Shown: piece by piece, positions 1 to 16,700 of the stretch
Numbering within the stretch: the stretch's first letter is position 1
Layout: each line of letters starts with the position of its first letter
Notes under the pieces: model-generated
What the model was told of the DNA's origin: nothing
Seen by the model: the letters and a program-made list of their open reading frames with translations, nothing else
Database searches by the model: none
Origin: Bugula neritina
Taxonomy: Eukaryota; Bryozoa; Gymnolaemata; Cheilostomatida; Bugulidae
Reading direction: 5' to 3'
NCBI GenBank assembly: GCA_964035545.1
Contig: OZ037767.1
Span: 8,546,207-8,610,206, forward strand
Length of the DNA stretch: 64,000 bases
Position numbers and translations under genes: made by a program

Positions 1-6
1 GGCTTA

Positions 7-2728
<2,722 letters not shown>

Positions 2729-3285
2729 AATTGTCAGTAGGGTTAGCACTGTTGCCGGAGGTGGCACTAGCTCTTTATACAATTACGTTTCTTATAAAAT
2801 TAAATGACACCAATCCAAGTCCAGCGGAAATATCTATAACCCTTTCAATTTAGGTGATACTTATGCAACAAAGTTCAAAGTACTGCTGCTGAAGGTGTGG
2901 TACAACTACAAAAATTAAAAACCTTCAACGGTCAACTAAAGAAATCTAAACAGTTTAGAGGATGCTGGGAGATTTATAGTACTATTATATCGTCCGATGT
3001 ATTTGTTGGCAAATTTTAGTGTCACTACGCCCCTCATATAAGCTGCCGTTTCCTGTTTATGAAGTCAACCACTAGGGGGCGTCAACGACCATGTTTGTGC
3101 GCATGCTGAAGCTAAAAGGATATCCGCCATTCCTTCGTTTCTCCTGATAATTTCGCAATCCTTGAGAATGGCATGACAGATCAAGATGAGGACCTCAACA
3201 GGATGGAATGTTTTTCCTCTACTCAGGTCCTCACTTTTCATCATTTTTAAAATAAATTTAAACTATACTCCCTATGTATAATTGT
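2729..3285. promoter_or_regulatory. Putative promoter core upstream of Rab11, possibly bidirectional
   Basis: This stretch lies directly upstream of the Rab11 start codon, is richer in G+C and CpG than its surroundings, and is bracketed by low-complexity tracts on both sides. A YY1-like word, ATCCGCCATTCC, is near 3120. No TATA box is obvious. The next gene to the right runs on the plus strand and seems to have a 5' non-coding exon somewhere upstream of 6943, so the core could serve both directions. A short plus-strand ATG frame at 3174 lacks a good donor and was not called. No transcription start can be fixed from sequence alone. Confidence 0.45.
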
Positions 3286-3510
3286 TAGAATAAATGGTGA
3301 TGATAAGTAAATTTTACCACTGACATTATGATTATCATTATGATTATGACTTGCACTTAATCTTATGTCTATGAGTTATGACTTATGAGTAACACTAACT
3401 GTAAGACTAAGTGAAAGTCTAACTCGAATAGTAACTATCTAAATGTTTGTATAAAAAGTACAACTACATGTAACAGCAACTTAAACCGACTTACCCTTAC
3501 CATTAATTTG
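3286..3510. repeat. Degenerate low-complexity tract right of the promoter core
   Basis: Words such as ATTATGATTATCATTATGAT and GAGTAACACTAACTG recur with changing spacing. It mirrors the tract in Rab11 intron 1 across the 2729-3285 core. Confidence 0.6.
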
Positions 3511-4157
3511 GCATCTACAGTTTTTAAGCATTTTTTTAATTTATTCTTTGAATTCTTTTTTTTAGTTTAGTATAAAGTTTAATTTTTACTGTAAGTGTAA
3601 GTTTTAGTATATAGCTTTAAATGAATGAAATTCTAAGTTTTGGCAATAGTATAACTAATAGAAATTCTAATGTGCATTTTTTAAACTGAAACCTCTCTTT
3701 GTCTGACACAGTTTAAACATTAATCACTTCACAACTAATTCAACATAGAACTTAAATTAAGACTGTGACTAATTAAAAAGCACTACTTGCTGCATGTCAT
3801 AATGCAGGAAGGCCTTAAATATTGTCTATTAGCCAAATGTGACCAGCTTTTTCATTAAAACTCATGCAATCTGCTCCGATAAGAAAACTTTAGTTAATAA
3901 AGCTTGCTTTGTAATATGCAACATAAAATTGTTTCTATTCTATAAGTTTGCGACTACTCTTAATTGAAACCGGAAAAACAGTGGGAGACCTTAAAAATAA
4001 AAAGTGCTTTGTTATATAAGTTTCCTAGCAATGACTTTCTAAGATTAAGAGTTGGTAGAGTGATTGAGAAAATCATTTAAGTTATGCATAGAACTTTATT
4101 GCATCAAACAGTCTTTGTAGAGAAATAAGTTCTGCGTTTTTAGATGCATTGGCTGAA
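3511..4157. other. Intergenic DNA, nothing recognised
   Basis: AT-rich DNA with no supported exon, RNA gene or repeat on either strand. Confidence 0.5.
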
Positions 4158-4368
4158 GCAGTCGTGGTCTAGGAGTTAGAGCGCTTGTTTAGTAGACACG
4201 AAGTCATGTGTTCTCCAGTAAAAGCTACTGGTGATGTTAGGAAAAGCATCCAGTCACAATTGTTACTGTGCTACATACTAATAAGTCTTTAGTGCGCTTT
4301 AAAATAACCTTTTTATCACGCAGGTTTCTCACAGGGATGGTGACTATAACCTTATGTGAGTTTTAATG
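4158..4368 (+). mobile_element. tRNA-derived SINE, copy A
   Basis: The head reads like a tRNA: GCAGTCGTGGTCTAGGAG and TTAGAGCGC match an RNA polymerase III box A, and the box B position reads GTGTTCTCC, which is eroded. The body GGTGATGTTAGGAAAAGCAT and the tail TTTCTCACAGGGATGGTGAC plus TATAACC..TGTGAG are shared with copies near 38659, 48411 and (minus strand) 22110. It is therefore a dispersed retroposon, not a functional tRNA gene. Confidence 0.8.
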
Positions 4369-5519
4369 AGTTTTTCTAAATTAAAGTCAGCATTGTGTCA
4401 TGTAAGGATTTAGCAGTTTTTGTCAACTCCCAACATCAGACTAGCAAGTGACTTCAACAGATAAACTAGTTTCTGTTCTATTTGCCTGATCTGAATAATT
4501 TGCCTAGTCATCTTTTATATGTGACCAGCATTCTCTGAGACCAACCACACTCATTTGTTGGGTTTTCTGAATTTGGGCAACTTCAAAATCCATATTTTAC
4601 ATCTATAGCATTTTTCTAAAATTAAAAGTTATTAAATGAGTATATAAAATAATTACTTATAATTAGTCTTTTATACAAAGTTTTATACAAATTTAAGGGC
4701 CCTTAAGTTTTTATAAATTTTTAATTCTGACATTACATGAGGCCTTTTTAGGAGTTGATCCACCATGCATTGTGCGTTAATTTTTAATTTTATATCTTAT
4801 TAATCTAAATAACTTATTGACATGCCACCGTGTTAAACAATTTCAATGCATGTGATATACTGGCAGTAAATTATATACAAGTAATTATGTGTACTCAGTT
4901 ACTTGTACTATCATTTTATTGGTAAGTTAACTTGTCAACTTTGCTACAAAAGATTTCAAACTTGTGTATTGCGCTAACATGTATTTTACTTTGTGCTTAC
5001 TGTAGCAGGTTCTGGCTGTCACACTAACAAAGATTTAATAAACACTCTTACAGATTTGATGTTTTTTTGCCATCCAGGTTGAGCACATTGGTTTTGAAAA
5101 TTGCATATGAGAATTGAAATCAGGCATATTCTTAATCTGCAAGATTATATAATCTAAGCACCATTTTTTCTGGAGTGTGGCAGCGCTAGCTTCATTTAAC
5201 TTTGCTGAGTAAGCCGTGGCCTAAAGTAATCTTTTGACAAGTAGCTATAATCTTAGATTGTAAAAAGCAAAATTCAAAATTTTATTATTTTTATATATTT
5301 TTTTAAAATTAAATCAGTGTTTCATTATTTATGACCAGTTGGGATAGATGATGGCATCAGTTGCACTCAATTTGTTTCATTCAGATTGGTATGTGAAGTC
5401 AATCACTTGCAATTTTTATTGAGCCGATTTCAATGCCTTCATTATAAAAGACAACTCTAGCCTATCGGAGCGTTGTTTGTTGTAATCGCAGAAATAATAT
5501 ACAGTAATTTATTATCATT
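4369..5519. other. Intergenic DNA, nothing recognised
   Basis: AT-rich DNA between the SINE and the AT microsatellite. I see no exon with plausible splice sites on either strand. Confidence 0.45.
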
Positions 5520-5704
<185 letters not shown>

Positions 5705-6317
5705 TTAGAGGAATCTTCAAGCTTTTTTAGCAAAAATTTTCGAATAGAATGTTGGCTTATCACAGTATTTGGACTATAGCAATGAACAAGTAGCTGAAAT
5801 TTGTTTAAGTCTTTGTTATGTATAATTACAAATATTAATGCTGATTACAACATTACAATGCATGCCAGCGCAATAATCAGCCAACATTTGTACAAAGTTA
5901 AGTAAATAATATTGATATTATTTGATAGTTATCAAATAGGTTTAACTTTAATCTATCAATCAATTGGTCCTTGTAGATTTTTATAATAGATGCCATCACC
6001 AACCTCATTATGCTCGACATGCAGCTTAATGTACTCTGAATATGCACTCAGTTTACATAATAAACACCAAGTGTCACATGCTCAAACCATGCAAACCGCA
6101 TTTGCTAGTGATGGAGCAACTTCTCTACTGGGTTAGTGAGCCAAAGCTTTGGATACTATGTCACATGCATAAGTAAAGTAAGTTATGTATAGTTATAATA
6201 GCTGGAAACATATGATACCTGTGTACTAAGCTATTGGGCATTTCTAGCAACAATTATACTAAAATAAATAATAGAAATTTTTTGTAAAAAATTGTGCTTT
6301 GTATGAACAGATTTCTG

Positions 6318-6514
6318 TTATAATTATGAATAAGTATACGAGAAACATTGTTGTTTTATTACTTTATTAAGCAAACTAACTAACTAATATTTCGGGCACC
6401 ACTGTGCCCATCTTCAGAGTAACAATTCATTGTTACTCTGAAGATGTTAGTTAATTACTTTGCTTTATAAAGTAATAAAACCACAATGTTTCTTGTACAC
6501 TTATTCATAATTAA
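6318..6514. repeat. Fold-back (inverted-repeat) element
   Basis: The outer arms TAATTATGAATAAGTATACG and CACTTATTCATAATTA are near complements, followed inward by GAAACATTGTTGTTTTATTA against TAATAAAACCACAATGTTTC. At the centre a perfect 17-base stem CATCTTCAGAGTAACAA pairs with TTGTTACTCTGAAGATG around the loop TTCA. About 29 bases in the left arm (ACTAATATTTCGGGCACC and following) have no partner on the right. The element could be a tail-to-tail dimer of a small transposon or a MITE. Confidence 0.75.
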
Positions 6515-6942
6515 ATTGCTAGCTCATAAAGATATAATTAAATCTGTATTATAGTGTTTTATTCAACATTTACTTGATGTGTGAACAGAACTGTATTAGT
6601 GTGTGTTACACAACATTAATATGGTGCAAGTTTATTATTGTAAAGTAAATTGCCAGCATTATCTGCTCAATATTTTGTTATAAAATGTTAAATTGAGTGT
6701 CTCTTGTGTCACAAGGTTTTATCTTATACTCACATTAATTAAATGCAGGAGAAGGGAGACATATCTGGTGTCACTGAGCCATTATCTGTTAGTATCTAAT
6801 ACTGGAAAGAGATTAGTTTCATTCATTAAATTGTAAATTGGAGATCATTGAATGCCTATCAGCAGTGTTACAATGTAAACCAATGAAATATATTATAACC
6901 TTACATAGTTACTAAGAAAACATCTTGTATATTTACATGCAG

Positions 6943-6986
6943 CTGTGTCCTCACTTGCTACTCTATGCTGCCAGTGACAGAGGAAA
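6943..6986 (+). other. Probable 5' untranslated part of WDR exon 1
   Basis: A splice acceptor (TTTACATGCAG) ends at 6942. The 44 bases before the ATG at 6987 hold an in-frame stop TGA at 6975-6977, so the coding sequence cannot extend upstream. A non-coding exon must lie further left but was not located. Confidence 0.6.
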
Positions 6987-7702
6987 ATGTCAGCCTTTAC
7001 TAAAGATGGGAAACTGAGGCGGCCATTCACTGGTAACAGTTTTCAAGAGAAAATAAATCAGTTCTACGAGATTATGAATTCTATCACTTTACAAGACATG
7101 GAGGCTACGACAGAAGAAAGAAGACAAATCATAGCAGGTGCTCTAGCTATTGTATGTTCCTCTGTCTGTATAAATATCAGCCTGTGAGTTTGTCTAACTG
7201 CTCTAGTTTTCTGTATTATAGTTTATAGTTCATACTTTGGCTCATGAGGTGTCAAAGAACAAGCTTGTTTTCTATAGTAAAGAAAAATTTTGATACTAGG
7301 ATTGAAAGTATTTTTCAAATTTATAATTCGAAATTTCAGCCACTAACTAAGAATAATTTGAATTAGCATTACCTTTTGGCAGTGTGTTTAGATTAGTTTT
7401 CAATAATTAGAGCAATAATAAGCTTTTGATTACAAAAATAGATGTTTCAACGGCGAATCCTTGTTCTCCCGCATAAGTATGTTGAGTTATGTTTCTCTAT
7501 ATAAATTGTTATTTTGTGGTAAAACAAGAGGATGTTGTTTGAATATCAATTGTTAAATTATAATGTTTTAGAAACCCTAAGGTTTGAAGAGTTTTGTGAA
7601 AAGCTGAGCTGTTTGTTTGAAGATGGCATTAAAGCTAAAGACCTTAAAACCATGTTCCGGAAAATCTCCAACAACCCAGATGCTAAGATAGACTGGTGCG
7701 AG
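6987..7702 (+). CDS. WDR49/64-like protein, exons 1-2: N-terminal EF-hand-like region
   Basis: Residues 1-94. The helix FEEFCEKLSCLFEDGIKAKD is followed by LKTMFRKISNNPDAKIDWCE, which resembles an EF-hand loop with acidic and Asn positions (NPDAKIDWCE). Calcium binding is uncertain because the loop is short of acidic ligands. The start at 6987 is fixed by the in-frame TGA 12 bases upstream. Exon 1 ends in phase 1 (GCA G|GTGCTC) and exon 2 in phase 0 (GAG|GTGTGT). Confidence 0.85.
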
Positions 7703-10700
7703 GTGTGTAAATTAATGGGTCTGTTACTAAAGATACATCAAACTATGCTTCCTCTCCAGATTGTGAAATAGATGACATCATCATCTTTAAGTTATAAAGT
7801 TATAAGTAATGAACGATTTTCTTCAATTAAAGTTATCTTACAATTTTGTGTACACAGTCAGTGTTGACTAAATATGGATATAGCTAGTTACTGTTGCATG
7901 TTGTTATCTATTTCACTCAGTTATTTGGATATGAAAGTCCAACTCTGTCAGTGGCGGATAGGGGGCTAACCCCAGCGCGGAATGACAAGGATGTGTTTGC
8001 TATTGAATTTCGTACAAGAGCTGGCAATGTCTCATTGGACAAGAGGCGTCTGGATACAACTAGATCCATGGCATACTGTAAACACATAGACTCTTACATC
8101 ATTACATCTAAGAAAGGGATTGTCTCTTTGTGGAATACAAAGGTAAGATCCTTATACAGGATTTCCAGATTCAATGCAGAGAAGTTGACGCACTTTGGCC
8201 TATGATGTGTTTAGTTGAACGCGTTTGACAAAGCTCATAACTCTACATTGTTTAACTTAATTTTATAATTGACGTATGATATCATTAGACATCAATAACC
8301 TTTTCTTTGCATAAATTTATTGTTAGTTTTTTAGCATTCAAACAGCATGAATTTATTGGAATATTAATATACCGCCTAGTTAAAGAAGAAATACGTACAT
8401 GTTTGCAAACATGTGTGATACGTTAAGGAATCAATAGCAATAGCAGTTATTCTAAATAATATTAAATGATATGATTTAAGTGTTTATATTTGCTAAGATA
8501 AATCAATACTCTACAATGACATTTACATTTATGTTATTATCGTATATCCTGTTCTTTTTCTATAAGATATATCAGCACACAAGGCTCTTAAACACCACAA
8601 CTATATAATTATGTAATAATACAGATAACTAATACACATAATGACCAAATGTGCCACTAGTTAAAAGAATGTAGACCCACCTAACTTCTCCGCCCCTCTT
8701 GTATATCTAAAATGAGAAAATGCCGTAGTATTCGAGGTCTTCTTGGTGTTGTAAACCTTCGAGTTTATTTATAGTCAATATGGTGCACGAGTCATAAAAA
8801 CTCAAATTCTTCCATCATGCTGTGAAAAAGTCCTGTTAATTTTGAACATGTATTTCACAAGATTAATTTTTAGACTTGATTTTTTGCATTTACATGTCAA
8901 TATTTGAGAGAGAATTTTTTGTATGTTTCATCAGAATTTATCCCATAATTTTATTCCGGAGATCTATTTGATTGAAAATTATGCAATTTTACAGTCAGCT
9001 CCAAACTACAGTTTAAACAGAAAAAGTGACCAAATAAGTAAACCCACTGCCCTCTGTATATTACCCACATAGGCAGTACGTCACATGGTCTATAGTGATA
9101 TTTGATGTTGTAGTTAGAGAATGTGTACTACATGGATATGCCAGACTCAGCTTGGCTTATAGACTGTGTCTTTCTCCCTCACTTCCGGAAACTACTTTGT
9201 GTGACTGAAAGAGGACTGGTTATATGGGACTATAAAGCCAAGTCAAAACTCGCAGTATGTGTAGTTGGCTATAGTTATTCTGCTTTGCTGATGATAAAAT
9301 TTCATCTTCTTATATCTTGCTATTTTTTTTAAATTTTTTGAAACCCAATAAATAATTTTGCGTACTAAATATGAGTTACCTTCTCTATATTTCAGTCTCT
9401 AATCTCTGATGTGTTAATTTGCAGGAGTTTCACATTATCAAGCCATTTACACACGCCATCGTCTGCATGACCTATATATCTACTATGTCCAATGCCCACG
9501 CAGAGTCTGTGTTGCTAGGAGATGATCAAGGCTATGTTTCCATGGTTACCATTACACAAACCGATCTACTGAAAAATCAAAATTCAGTTAAAAAATTAGC
9601 AACATCTAGCAGATCGATAGTTGAAATTAACCCAAAAGATTTATTTATGTAAGTTTATATTGAGTGTATTGGATTTTAATAAAAAAATGTTTATAATCTA
9701 CTTGTATTGTACTTGTGTCATCTTTATAATAACATGTATGGTGTAGTGTACACTATACACTATGTACTATGTATACTATGTATCATATACTGTCTATTAT
9801 ACACTATATAGTATACACTGTGTACTGTACAGTACTATGTACTATATACTATATACTATTCAGTAAGTACTATATACCTAGTAGGCTACTATATAATATG
9901 TATTATGTTGTAAACTCATGTTATGGTTTGATCATTAATTGCTCATTTGTTTTACTGCATTTCATTTGTTAGTCCAGTTAAGAAAAGGAAGGTGCATTCT
10001 GGCTGGACGTTGAAGTTGCTGTACGTAGAAGAACTACGCAGCATGATTTCCTGTTCTCCTTCAGCTAAATGCTCTTTGGTAGTGGAAGACCTGAATACTC
10101 TTTTCAACAGTGACGTGTAAGTTGGTGTTGAGTTGAAGTAACCATGCCGTATTAAATACTCTGTGAAAAGTTGGAAATTGTGATACTATAAACATATTTT
10201 TACTTGTTGATATACATACTTTGTAAATATTTGAATATAAATTTTATTTGAATGAAGTTTATTTAAATAAAATTGTTATAGGAAGCCTAGGTGTGCCAAC
10301 ATTCACAAAGGGGTTAACACATTTGCCTTCTCTACAAGGTCTAGTATTGTAGCCACAGCTGGCTCAGATAAGATCATCAGAATATGGCACCCTGCAGTTC
10401 TTACGAAACCTACAGGTAAGTTCAGCTGTTGCCCGCTCTGGCAGGTAATGTGAAGTGAGTGCATGTAGCAGTTGCTCCTGGTGATGTGTTGTCTCTAATA
10501 AACTCTCTTTTTGGTAAAGTTAAAGAGCTGTGAGCCAATTGGAAGTTAAAACAAAGGTAACTTGCAAGCTGTTTGATTTAGCTGTATCATACAAAATTCG
10601 TTATCAGAAGTTTTGATTTGTTTGCCAATTTTTTATTTTCAACTTAAATGCGTACTAGTGTAACATGCAGGTTTATTTACAATTTTAGTTTTTAATTTGG

Positions 10701-13700
10701 TTGTAGATTGTGCCTATGTATATATTTGTATACATCAGTAAATTATTTTGTGAAGTAGTTATGATCACTTTATTTTGTAGGTCAGCTGTTACAGTTGGCA
10801 GTTTATAATATTTTGTATCTGTATTTCTACTTGTACAAAAATGATTGGTTTCAACTGCCTCTTGTTATGTTGTAGGTAAACTAATTGGTCATTTATTCAC
10901 GGTGACTGGCATACAGATAAATGAGAAAGAGCAGCATATAATCAGTCTCTCTTCAGCCCGAGTTGTTCGAGTCTGGTGTATGAACACCATGACTAATCTT
11001 CAGGTACACCCCACTTCCTGTCTTCTGCCATGATTTGTTTGGTGCATGCGTTTATTACTTATCAATTTTGTATTACTCATCAATTTAAAGAAAATAATAT
11101 TTACAGGAATGGCAGCTAATACATTGTTTTTGCCAACATAAGTCTAATAATGAAAACTAATTCTATAAGAAACAAGTTCTTATCTCTATTGACAGATATT
11201 CACTGACCATGATGATCGAGCTGGGGACACTAGAATCAATGTCCTGTACTATGACCAGAAACAGGAAGTGCTTTTTACAGGTCAATTTTTATTTTTATTA
11301 TCGTCAATGCAGTAATGTCACTATTTAACACTGCACTTATGAAGGCAGCCAGTTTTTACTACTCCGATCTCATTTATCTTGTCATATCTTGTTCATACTA
11401 ACTCGAGACAAACATTTACATGACTTTTTGGGCTACACACATATTATCTGCCACTATGCTGAACTTACGTGAAATTTTTGATTTCATAAAACTAAAGTCC
11501 TCAAAATTATGTTACTGAAGCAGATGAACTCTATTTGTAAGTAAATGCTTTGCTGACTCAGCTATCTGCTTCAGGAAGTGGAGTACTAGACTGCTGGTCC
11601 CTAGCAAGAACAGTGTTGAATAAACTCATACTACCTCAGTCTCACGAGACGCCTATTGTTCAGGTGAGAGAGAGAGTATTGGATTGCTACACGTGGACCC
11701 ACATTAGACTACTAGATGTATTCTCTCTTATAGAATACAATAGTCAGATACATAAACTACCATATTTGTTGCTTTTAAACTGAACTGTTTGTTGTTTATT
11801 GTTTGTCATTCTGAAAATTTTATTATAAAAAACTTATCATTCACTTGGCGGTTGTTTGTTTATTACACCATTTATATAAAAAAATTTAAAAAGAAATTAT
11901 CATTGCTTCTTCGTAAATGTTGAATAACATTTGTCTCATTGAAGGTGGTTTACAATTCTGTACTGAATCAGTTCATCAGTCTGTGCACAGAGCCCATAAT
12001 CAAAGTATGGAGTTGTGAATCTAGAAACTTAGTTTATCAAATAGTGTCTCCTCACACACCTGGTGTAGATGTGACATGTATGTGTGTATGTGACTCGGGC
12101 TATCGGCTTGCTACTGGTGCTATAGATGGTTGGTAACACCTATATTCTATTTCTCAGACTATTAATATTGAATATACAGATCTCTAAAATTACTCTTAAT
12201 TTATCAAAAAATTTAATTCACAATTTTGATGTTTGACATGAAAGAATTGTAGTCGTTTAATGTTTAGTTAATTATGACATTTAATATTCATGTAAGCTAC
12301 AGGATGTTTTCTGTGAGTATTCATCTTTTGTTAAAATATTTATTAAAGTATTGTAAAATTTTAATAGCAACAAATGTTTCAGCTGCTTTATAAACCAGCA
12401 TATACTACAGGCTCCCTCAAGATCTGGGATATTGGTGCTGGTCAGGAGATAAAAAGCTACTTTGAAAAGGTACTAGATAAGGATGGAGATGAGAGTTTAC
12501 TTGCCAACATCTCTGTGGTCAGTCTGGTGTACTTGCCCTTTTCTCCTGGCAAATCTCGATTACTTATTGCTTGTGGTTGGAGTCAGGAGGTCAGACTGTA
12601 TTCTGTGAGTTGACTCTATTTACTTATCCCTTGCTTCCTACTAGACCACACCTCTATCTACTAGACCACGCCTCTATCTACTAGATCACACCTCTATCTA
12701 CTAGACCACACCTCTCTCTACTAGACCACACCTCTATCTACTAGATCACACCTCTATCTACTAGACCACACCTCTATCTACTAGACCACACCTCTATCTA
12801 CTAGACCACACCTCTATCTACTAGACAACACCTCTATCTACTAGACCACACCTCTATTTACTAGACCACACCTCTATCTACTAGACCACACCTCTATTTA
12901 CTAGACCACACCTCTAGCTACTAGACCACACCTTTACACCAAATAAACCACACCCCTACCTATCATACCTCTACCCAATAGACCACACCTTTACATAAGG
13001 GACCACACTTCTACCCACTAAACTACAAATCTTTGTACTAGACTCCACTTTCACCTACTAGATCACAGATTTACTTACTGGAGTACACCTCTCCTTGCTA
13101 GACTTGGGCTATTCTCACATATATTTTGTTACTAAAATTGCGCTCAAATAATACCGTGCTGTTTTAGCAATCACCGGCATTGCTAAGTAGATCAAATCTA
13201 ATTTTATTATGCATATAAAATCAAATTTTTTGCTCACATATTATTCTTTGGTACTGAGCAGGATTCTGACAATGACAGCAGTCTTCAGCTGGTAGCTGTC
13301 TTTAGTGACAGTCACGTAGCACGCGTATCTACATCCCGTACAAACACTATTCTTACCTCCTTCAACACTCATAGTAAACTTCCACGAATAGGAATGACTC
13401 TTACAACACCACATAAAGGTCGTGTCGAGGTCAGTGGACGCTGCGGTAGTTTATCAGTTGCTGTTTTATACGAACTCAGATGTTGAATCTTAGGCAAGTT
13501 TATTCAAAGGGCATATGACATTAAAATATTAGTTGGTAAGGTAGAGATTTTGCTTCTTGCAGTGATGTTTATCAGGATGTTTTCTAGAAAGTGCTGGAAA
13601 AAGATCAAGTGTCTTGCGCTGGTCTATTGAATGAAGGTCAAGGAAAGTGTTTGCTTCTAGTTGGAACTCACTCTGGTTCCATCATAGTCTGGGATACTAA

Positions 13701-16700
13701 CACTTACTCCATTGTCAATGTGTAAGTTGACATGGGAGATCCTGTGTGTAGTGGTTTAGCTGCTATTTATAGCATAGTCTGCTGCTATCACTTTGCTGAA
13801 AAATACAACTTTATACTTTTTATTAAACTGCCTTATATAACTTGCTATATGAGCATTGTATAAATTTTATAGAGCTAGACTTTGAGAAGACAACTTCTAT
13901 ATGCTTCAGTTTGATTTAAATTATATTATTAATATACTTGGATCTACTACCAAGCTATTATATATATGGCTATGCTCTCTATACAACTTTATATGCACGC
14001 ATCTCTGATTATCATTCAGATGCAAGCCCCCAACTGTGTGTACTGGATTGCACTCAGATATCCTCAACTCTCAACTTGTCAAAACTGTTCATGCTGTCGG
14101 TGCCATACAATATTCCAAAGAGAGTCTTCAACCGGTTAATCATAAGTAAGATTCTTTCACTGCCTGCACAAATAGTGCGATTGCCTGTCCTGGTTTAGTC
14201 TCTTAAACTATAAAGCTATTTGTGCCTAGCTTACAGTACTTACTTTTAGTGTGCTAACATGCAAGACTTTTTACTATTTTGGCAGAACTTGGCATGTTTA
14301 AGTCATTTAGTGTTTGCACCTGAGCTTCAAGTATGACTTGCAAGGATTTGCCAGTCATCCAATGGCTATAATTTGATAATAATCTGACTTTTATTTTCTA
14401 ATTTTGATAAAAACCTCCTTCAGTACTTCAATGCCTAATATCTTGAAAAATTTTGTTGGTGCACCTGAAATTTTGTGCTTGCTGTTCAGTAAATTACAAA
14501 ATAACACAAATCAACTCTTCGTATTTGGTGCAACTTGTCGACCAAAAGTATTGCTCAGCAATGTAAATGTAGACTTATGTATAAACAGTTAAACTTTACC
14601 ATCAACACTGTGTTGTTAGGTGATGAAATGTCAATTAAAACTTGAAGTATATTTTTTTTGATTAAAGATATTTTTTTGTTATTTTGCATATTCAAGGACT
14701 GATTTCAAGTTTGAAGGAATAAAAAACCAACTTTTAGGAGATGTGGAGACAGATGAAAACAAAGGTCTGGCTTAATTTTCATAAATTGGTTTAAAATTTC
14801 CAATTGGTGCAATGCACTAAAATGTTTACTTGTTTATGTTTATATTGTTAAAACGTGAGTTATTTAGTTATGGTTAGATAAACAAAAGAAGTCAGTGGCT
14901 AGATACAGAAATATCACCCCTGAGTTGCTGAATCTGTAAGATAAGAAATGCTGTCTTTTTAGAAGGTTTTCATCGATCTGTCATCATATCTATCCATGAA
15001 GATGCTGGTATTAGACTATGGAGCACTTCTGGCAAAATGCTGTGTCAGACTGTTGCTATGACACGTAGAACAGGTGTTGCAGTCACAGCTTACAACACTG
15101 ACATCAGTTGCAAGGTGCTTTATACAGGTGAGAATCAGCTTGTAGTTATAACCCTTTTTATAAATACTGCTTTTTTATTTTAAATTGCATGCGTTTTATA
15201 CAAAATCTATATGGTAGTTTTTATTATTTCTCTTTTTATATTAACAAACTAGATGCAAGTGCTTGTTTAGTGATTTTTTGAATTCGAACAACTAAGTTTA
15301 AAAATCGGCATATTGAACTTGCACATTAAACCAGGAGAAATAAATTCAATATAAGAAGTAGGTAACATGAACATAATTGCACATCTATGACAAATTGTTA
15401 CCTAGTTTTTTCCATGCGATTTTTAAGAAATATGATGTTTATATCCTAGATTTAGTTTATTTGAGAACCTTGACCTGTTACTCACATGTTTGCCTTTATT
15501 ATGGGAAATATGTCTAATTTTTTACACAGGTGATCAGCTGGGGTATATTACCGCATGGAGGATACAAGACTTTCTAGAAGGTTCTGATGACACCATCCAG
15601 CAGGTTGTTTCATGGAGAGGTCACACTAGTAGAATCACGTCTATACATGTTCTCCCTCACAAACAAAACCTTCTAGTCTACTCAGCCAGTGTCGATGGTT
15701 CTATTAGGTCAGTCGCTACACCATGACTCTGGAAATGCCTCAATAACATGTGTTTATTGGGTGTTTTTCGTGTTTTCATTATGTTCACTTTTTTGTCACT
15801 TTTAATTCTATGCAGTATAAAATGGAAAATAACTAGATGGCTCAGTAAAAGTAGAACTTGATTTTTTAGTATGCTCGATGTTCAACGAACGTTTTACAGC
15901 AGCAAAATTTTAGGTTGTCATTTAATTGTATCTCTAAAACAAAAGATACACTTTGGTTGACAGTGAAGTCATTTTTACAATAGAAATTTACATTTCTCAC
16001 CATTTGTTCTCATTACATGTTTTCTGAGTTTACATTTCTCAAACAGCTTTTTCTCGTATATTGTGTTTACTATTAATAGTATTTTCTACTTTAGGATTTG
16101 GTTTGATCAGACCTGTAGGTACCTGGGTTACATGGGCCAAGGCAGACCGATTCTCATACCATCTAACGCCAGTCTAATCAACGGCACAGTTACGCCTCAG
16201 TTCCCTTGCGACATCAAAGAGCTTCCTCTTTTCTCTTCACTCAAGTTTGCTAAACCCAACAAATCTAAAGACACTATCCTGAAGGTTCCCCTTGTAACCA
16301 AGCAAAGCAGGTAAATATCAAACATAGGTGTAGTATTGAGGAACTTGAAGGATATTTGTAATAAAATATTAAAGCTGAATGCTGTAGAAATGATGTTTCA
16401 AAACTTCTTTATTTGTTCAATGAATTTTAGGGTTCGTGCTGGGTTACAGTTGCTGCATAGAATAAGATACTGTAACTATCAATGAGATAATTGTCACAGA
16501 ATGATTATAAGTAGTAAAAAAAGATGTTAGTTAAGTTGAAACACCCAATGTGTTTTCTAGAAACATCCCTGCAGTGCGACACACAGCTGAAGGCAGTTTA
16601 CAGCATCACGTTATAACTGAATCGACTAACCAGCAGTCACATGACATCCAGCCAATCACAGGCAGCAACACAAAGTACTTCCGATCACTCATGAAGCCTC

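Noticed and set aside
3174..3250. Plus-strand first exon MTDQDEDLNRMECFSS
   Set aside because: The only donor candidate (CAG|GTCCTC) is poor and the frame stops soon after. The WDR coding sequence has an in-frame stop upstream of its own ATG, so this could at most be untranslated.
9983..10012. Nuclear localisation signal PVKKRKV in the WDR protein
   Set aside because: It resembles a classic basic signal, but it lies between propeller blades in a family known from axonemes, so it is noted only as a coincidence.
12641..13000. CRISPR array
   Set aside because: The units are contiguous tandem repeats without unique spacers, in an animal intron. The same applies to all other arrays in the window.
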